This document shows, one piece after another, positions 60,668-64,000 of a DNA stretch of 64,000 nucleotides (position 1 is its first letter; the number at the start of each line of letters is the position of its first letter). The position numbers and the translations under genes were made by a program. The DNA comes from Abyssogena phaseoliformis symbiont OG214. Lineage in GTDB: Bacteria; Pseudomonadota; Gammaproteobacteria; PS1; Pseudothioglobaceae. The notes beneath the pieces were generated by a model. The model searched no databases, was not told where the DNA came from, and was given only the letters and a program-made list of their open reading frames with translations. The DNA lies in the NCBI RefSeq assembly GCF_016592595.1, contig NZ_AP012977.1, positions 1,279,912 to 1,343,911 on the forward strand. Reading direction: 5' to 3'.

Positions 60668-62551
60668 CTATTTTTCATCTTTCTCGCCAACTAAATGGTA
60701 ACAAGGCGCCTTCTCTAGTGTGTATTCACCAGTAACACGGTCGCGATGAGAAACTGTCAATACGTGCCAATTTTTATCATCTAATTTCATGGCATCGCCA
60801 CGATAATAGTAACCAGGCCAACGAGTCTCTTTACGGAACAAAGTATGCTGAGTCACACATTCAGAAGTACGGTGACGGTGTCTTAATTCCCACCCACGCA
60901 TCAACTGATGAAGATCTTCTGCACCAATGTGCTCTAAATCTTCTTCTAAAATAGCCAACTTTTTCAAGCCTATATTCAACAACTTGTCGTTGGTTACATA
61001 AGAAACAGTAACACCGCCACAATACTCGTCCATAAGCTTTTGCAAACGTTGCAATCCACTCATCGGCAAAATATAACTTGGCGATACTGTACCAGCAACA
61101 ATTTCGTTACGACCAATCGTATAATTCTCTAAAGGTTTAAAGATTTGCGCTTTACGATCAGCAATTTGCTTATCAGACACCTTAATCCCTTCTCCCTTAC
61201 CATCATCAATGTACTTGCATGCTGCCTTAGCAGCCAAACGACCTTCGGTAAATGAGCCTGATGAGAATGCATGTGGCGTACCACCAACAGTATCACCCGC
61301 ACCAAATAAACCATCTACCGTCGTCATGCGATTATAACCCCAGAAGTATTCATCAGGAGAGATGTCCTCAGGACCTGAGCACCATGCGCCACAACCAGTA
61401 GCATGTGAACCCATTACATATGGCTCAGAAGTTGTTAACTCAGGGTTTTCATATTTAGGATCAACGTCTGTTGCTGCCCAAAGTACTGCCTGACCAACTG
61501 TCATGCCTAAGAAGTTTTCCCAACCAACTTCTTCTAAATGAGGGTCTTGGAATGCCTCCATTGTTACCATGTGAATTGGACCACGACCAGCATTTACCTC
61601 ACTGATAAATGCATGATTACGCAAACAAGTTGGAATTGGTTTATGGGACAAATGTTGACCTTCTGTATCTAGATATTCTTTACCTACCATTTTCGATAAT
61701 GCCGGGAACCACTTAGATTCATACTCGTCACCATAACCATTTTGAGTGTAGGTCTTAAGATGTAGGAAGTATGCGCCGACAGGACCATAGCCATCTTTAA
61801 ATCTAGCAAGAACGATACGGTTCTCCATTTGCGTCATCTTCGCACCAGCTTCGATTAATAAGCCATATGCAGAACCAGAAGACCATGGTGCATACCATAC
61901 ACGGCCCATACCTTCACCTACTGAGCGAGGCTTAAAGATATTAGACGCACCACCAGCACCAACAATAGTAGTCTTAGACTTAAACACATGATAGTTACCA
62001 GTACGTACGTTAAAACCAACAGCACCAGCAACACGATTCTCTTGTGCATCGTCCATTAACAAATGAGTAACCATAATACGGTTGTAAACTTTGTCAACCT
62101 GCTTGGTTGCAGCTTCAGCAACGATAGGCTTATATGATTCACCATGAATCATAATCTGCCAACGACCTTCGCGCATATAAGCACCAATGTCTTCTCTCTT
62201 AGGATCCTTCATCAATGGAAGACCCCACTCTTCGAACTTATGCACTGCAGAGTCAACATGGCGAGCCATATCAAACAGCAAGTCTTCACGGACTATACCC
62301 ATTAAATCCATACGTGCATAACGCACGTGGTCTTCAGGGTTGTTTTCACCAAAACGAGTGCCCATATAACAGTTAATCGCGTATAAACCTTGAGCAACAG
62401 CACCTGAACGATTAATGTTTGCTTTTTCTGCAATGATGATTTTTTTATTACGACCCCAATATCTAGCCTCATAAGCAGCACCTGTACCACCTAAACCAGC
62501 ACCAACAACTAAAATATCAATGTTGCCTTCTACAATTGTTTTAATACCCAT
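60668..62551 (-). CDS. aprA: Adenylylsulfate reductase alpha subunit
   Basis: Flavoprotein of dissimilatory sulfur metabolism, here oxidising sulfite plus AMP to APS. The FAD-binding start is VVGAGLGGTGAAYEAR, followed by NRSGAVAQGLYAINCYMG and GVRTGNY-like NVRTGNYHVFKSKTT. Further parts are RSVGEGMGRVWYAPWSSGSA, GCGAWCSGPEDISPDEY and the FAD-closing GLFGAGDTVGGTPHAF. 627 residues, typical. The start ATG overlaps the aprB stop by one base. Sulfite oxidisers of this group pair it with ATP sulfurylase. Confidence 0.97.
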   Translation of the reverse strand: MGIKTIVEGNIDILVVGAGLGGTGAAYEARYWGRNKKIIIAEKANINRSGAVAQGLYAINCYMGTRFGENNPEDHVRYARMDLMGIVREDLLFDMARHVDSAVHKFEEWGLPLMKDPKREDIGAYMREGRWQIMIHGESYKPIVAEAATKQVDKVYNRIMVTHLLMDDAQENRVAGAVGFNVRTGNYHVFKSKTTIVGAGGASNIFKPRSVGEGMGRVWYAPWSSGSAYGLLIEAGAKMTQMENRIVLARFKDGYGPVGAYFLHLKTYTQNGYGDEYESKWFPALSKMVGKEYLDTEGQHLSHKPIPTCLRNHAFISEVNAGRGPIHMVTMEAFQDPHLEEVGWENFLGMTVGQAVLWAATDVDPKYENPELTTSEPYVMGSHATGCGAWCSGPEDISPDEYFWGYNRMTTVDGLFGAGDTVGGTPHAFSSGSFTEGRLAAKAACKYIDDGKGEGIKVSDKQIADRKAQIFKPLENYTIGRNEIVAGTVSPSYILPMSGLQRLQKLMDEYCGGVTVSYVTNDKLLNIGLKKLAILEEDLEHIGAEDLHQLMRGWELRHRHRTSECVTQHTLFRKETRWPGYYYRGDAMKLDDKNWHVLTVSHRDRVTGEYTLEKAPCYHLVGEKDEK

Positions 62552-63030
62552 TAGTAGTACACTCCTTCTTTAAATTTCAAACCGTTAGATTCTAACGTGT
62601 GAATATCGCCATCATCCATACGAATATATCTAGGTTCAAATGCTAATAACTGCGAGTTACGCATGTCGTCACTAGGCTCAGGCTCATTTCTGAAATCAGG
62701 AATCTTGGTTCCCCATGGTTGAGTTGTAATTGGTGATAAGAAGTTCTTTACACGACCGTCACGGAATTTAACTCTCCATGCAATGGTGCCTTTCTCTTCG
62801 TCACGAATAACGCGAACACTGTGTCCTAGTGGTGCAAAGTCTGCATAACCACGGACATCAATTGCCTGATTCGGGCATGCTTTAACACATGCATAACACT
62901 CCCAGCACATGCTTGGTTCAATATTATAAGCACGACGATATTTATCATCAATGTGCATAATGTTAGATGGGCAGATATCTACACAATGTCCACAACCATC
63001 ACAACGAGTCATATATACAAAAGTTGGCAT
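62551..63030 (-). CDS. aprB: Adenylylsulfate reductase beta subunit
   Basis: An iron-sulfur subunit with two [4Fe-4S] clusters: CDGCGHCVDICPSN and CWECYACVKACPNQA. The C-terminal tail (RYIRMDDGDIHTLESNG) wraps around AprA. 159 residues, usual length. The ATG is 32 bases after the aprM stop, with AGAGAGGA upstream. Confidence 0.97.
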   Translation of the reverse strand: MPTFVYMTRCDGCGHCVDICPSNIMHIDDKYRRAYNIEPSMCWECYACVKACPNQAIDVRGYADFAPLGHSVRVIRDEEKGTIAWRVKFRDGRVKNFLSPITTQPWGTKIPDFRNEPEPSDDMRNSQLLAFEPRYIRMDDGDIHTLESNGLKFKEGVYY

Positions 63031-63062
63031 ATTATTTTTTCCTCTCTTCTTATTTAATTAAT

Positions 63063-63932
63063 TTAGTAGTGCTTAGGTGCTTCACGCTTAATACCAAGGC
63101 CCATATTCATTGGTGCGTCTTTTAGAAGCTCCATTGAATATCTGTTTTGTTGCCACACATCGTCTCTTGTCTCGTGAGGCAAGTTCTCGTTTGTGCCATT
63201 AGCTTTGATAATGCGCTTATTATATGCAGCAGCAGGCTTAAAGAACATATGAGAAAATTTAGACCAATATACGCCGCCAAATAGGGATGCAGTCGCAAAA
63301 AGAACTAAGATAAACCACACGCCAGTACCGCCACCGTAGATGTTCCAACCTAGTGCAGTTACTGAAGTTGCCATTAATGACAAACTAAACATGTCTTTTT
63401 TAATAACAATTCTTGTCCATGAATAACCTTCCGCTTGGCTATCTACTTTGAAGCCAAACCAGTACCAAAATGTACCAATAAATAACATGATTGCGCTAAT
63501 ATTCCATACTTGTGCTAATATCTGAGTCTCTTGTGCACCAAAAATAATAATAGCAGTTGAGGCGTTAAAAAGAATGAAACCCCACATGGTTAGGATATGT
63601 ACCAATCTACGAAGTCCATTGCTAAATTCACCAGCTGTTGCAACATCTACTACAATCGTACTTGATAATATCTTTACTTTATCACCAGCGCTTAATACCT
63701 TAAGCCTGCCTTCTTCTTTGCCCAATGAACATGGTGCATCACCTGCGGCTAAATCTTTTTCAGCTTTTGCCGTTACATTAAAAAAGTAAGTTGCACTTTT
63801 CTTATGTAACAAATCTAGCGCTGTCATAACAACCACTAGGGCAATCATAGTGACTACATACATTTGCATGTCTGCGTATGAAATACCTTCTGCTAATAAA
63901 CTAGCAATTGGTGTTGAATTGATATCGATCAT
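63063..63932 (-). CDS. aprM: AprM membrane anchor of APS reductase
   Basis: 289 residues with about 6 membrane helices, beginning MQMYVVTMIALVVVMTALDL and including GFILFNASTAIIIFGA, FIGTFWYWFGF and WFILVLFATASLFGG. AprM is the proposed membrane partner that passes electrons from AprBA to the quinone pool in gammaproteobacterial sulfur oxidisers; the alternative is QmoABC, not seen here. A soluble loop (about residues 60-105) has KVKILSSTIVVDV. A Shine-Dalgarno AAGGAG lies 6 bases before the ATG; the promoter would be near or beyond 63960. Confidence 0.92.
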   Translation of the reverse strand: MIDINSTPIASLLAEGISYADMQMYVVTMIALVVVMTALDLLHKKSATYFFNVTAKAEKDLAAGDAPCSLGKEEGRLKVLSAGDKVKILSSTIVVDVATAGEFSNGLRRLVHILTMWGFILFNASTAIIIFGAQETQILAQVWNISAIMLFIGTFWYWFGFKVDSQAEGYSWTRIVIKKDMFSLSLMATSVTALGWNIYGGGTGVWFILVLFATASLFGGVYWSKFSHMFFKPAAAYNKRIIKANGTNENLPHETRDDVWQQNRYSMELLKDAPMNMGLGIKREAPKHY

Positions 63933-64000
63933 TGGTTTTTTCTCCTTAAAGTTAAATCACTCTCATTCTAAATTTTGCCGATTCTTTTCCAATCAGCGTT

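Overview
The window looks like a chromosomal segment of a low-GC, sulfur-oxidising gammaproteobacterium, most likely of the SUP05/Thioglobus group or a related bivalve (Bathymodiolus-type) thiotrophic symbiont. The assignment rests on the gene set: a complete aprM-aprB-aprA locus (dissimilatory APS reductase in the oxidative direction), a DsrS-like protein, an ArsR-rhodanese regulator beside a persulfide-dioxygenase-type metallo-beta-lactamase gene, a PPi-type phosphofructokinase with a membrane H+-pyrophosphatase, and core genes of gammaproteobacterial type (ispE-tRNA-Gln-prs, rpoD, lysA with an LptM-like lipoprotein, lpxB-nadC).

Layout. 0-20 kb is mostly housekeeping: priA, bioA, gph-like, proC, dsrS-like, pepP-trpD-orn-ispE-tRNA-Gln, prs, rpoD, tRNA-Ile2, cysQ, and the minus-strand nadC-lpxB-yhbY-lysA-lptM block. 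Single broken genes are scattered through it (ygfX-like, rsmE, aat, a DUF2846-type lipoprotein, and a short phage Cox/repressor remnant). 20-28 kb is a minus-strand accessory operon, now fully degraded: a fabB remnant, an lnt copy, a small coiled-coil protein and a roughly 4.9 kb secreted SpvB/TcdB/YD-repeat (Tc-B/Rhs-like) toxin. 28-31 kb holds nudE, a broken MFS transporter, an intact ArsR-rhodanese regulator and the 5' part of a persulfide-dioxygenase-like gene. 31-42.5 kb is a decaying prophage with Mu-like head genes and P2-like contractile-tail genes. It is bounded by a 29-bp near-perfect inverted repeat, and a 3' part of a persulfide-dioxygenase-like gene resumes immediately outside the right end.

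43-48 kb returns to functional genes (periplasmic MBL-fold hydrolase, glutaredoxin, leuB, rubredoxin, peroxiredoxin, cysS). 48-53.9 kb is a second decayed accessory block: fused yrfG and metallophosphoesterase fragments, an XRE regulator, a large thrombospondin-3/cadherin-like adhesin, a beta-helix surface protein and an MNT/HEPN toxin-antitoxin pair with a broken toxin. 53.9-64 kb is the energy block: PPi-PFK, adenylate kinase, a frameshifted conserved protein, a K+-independent-type H+-PPase and, on the other strand, aprM-aprB-aprA followed by three small genes including a SlyD-like isomerase.

How it works together. APS reductase and the H+-PPase tie the energy economy to sulfite/AMP and to pyrophosphate, and PPi-PFK makes the glycolysis/Calvin-cycle step reversible with PPi. 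The contrast between intact housekeeping genes and shattered toxin, adhesin, phage and toxin-antitoxin genes suggests a lineage losing accessory interaction genes. Some single-base frameshifts could still be assembly errors.
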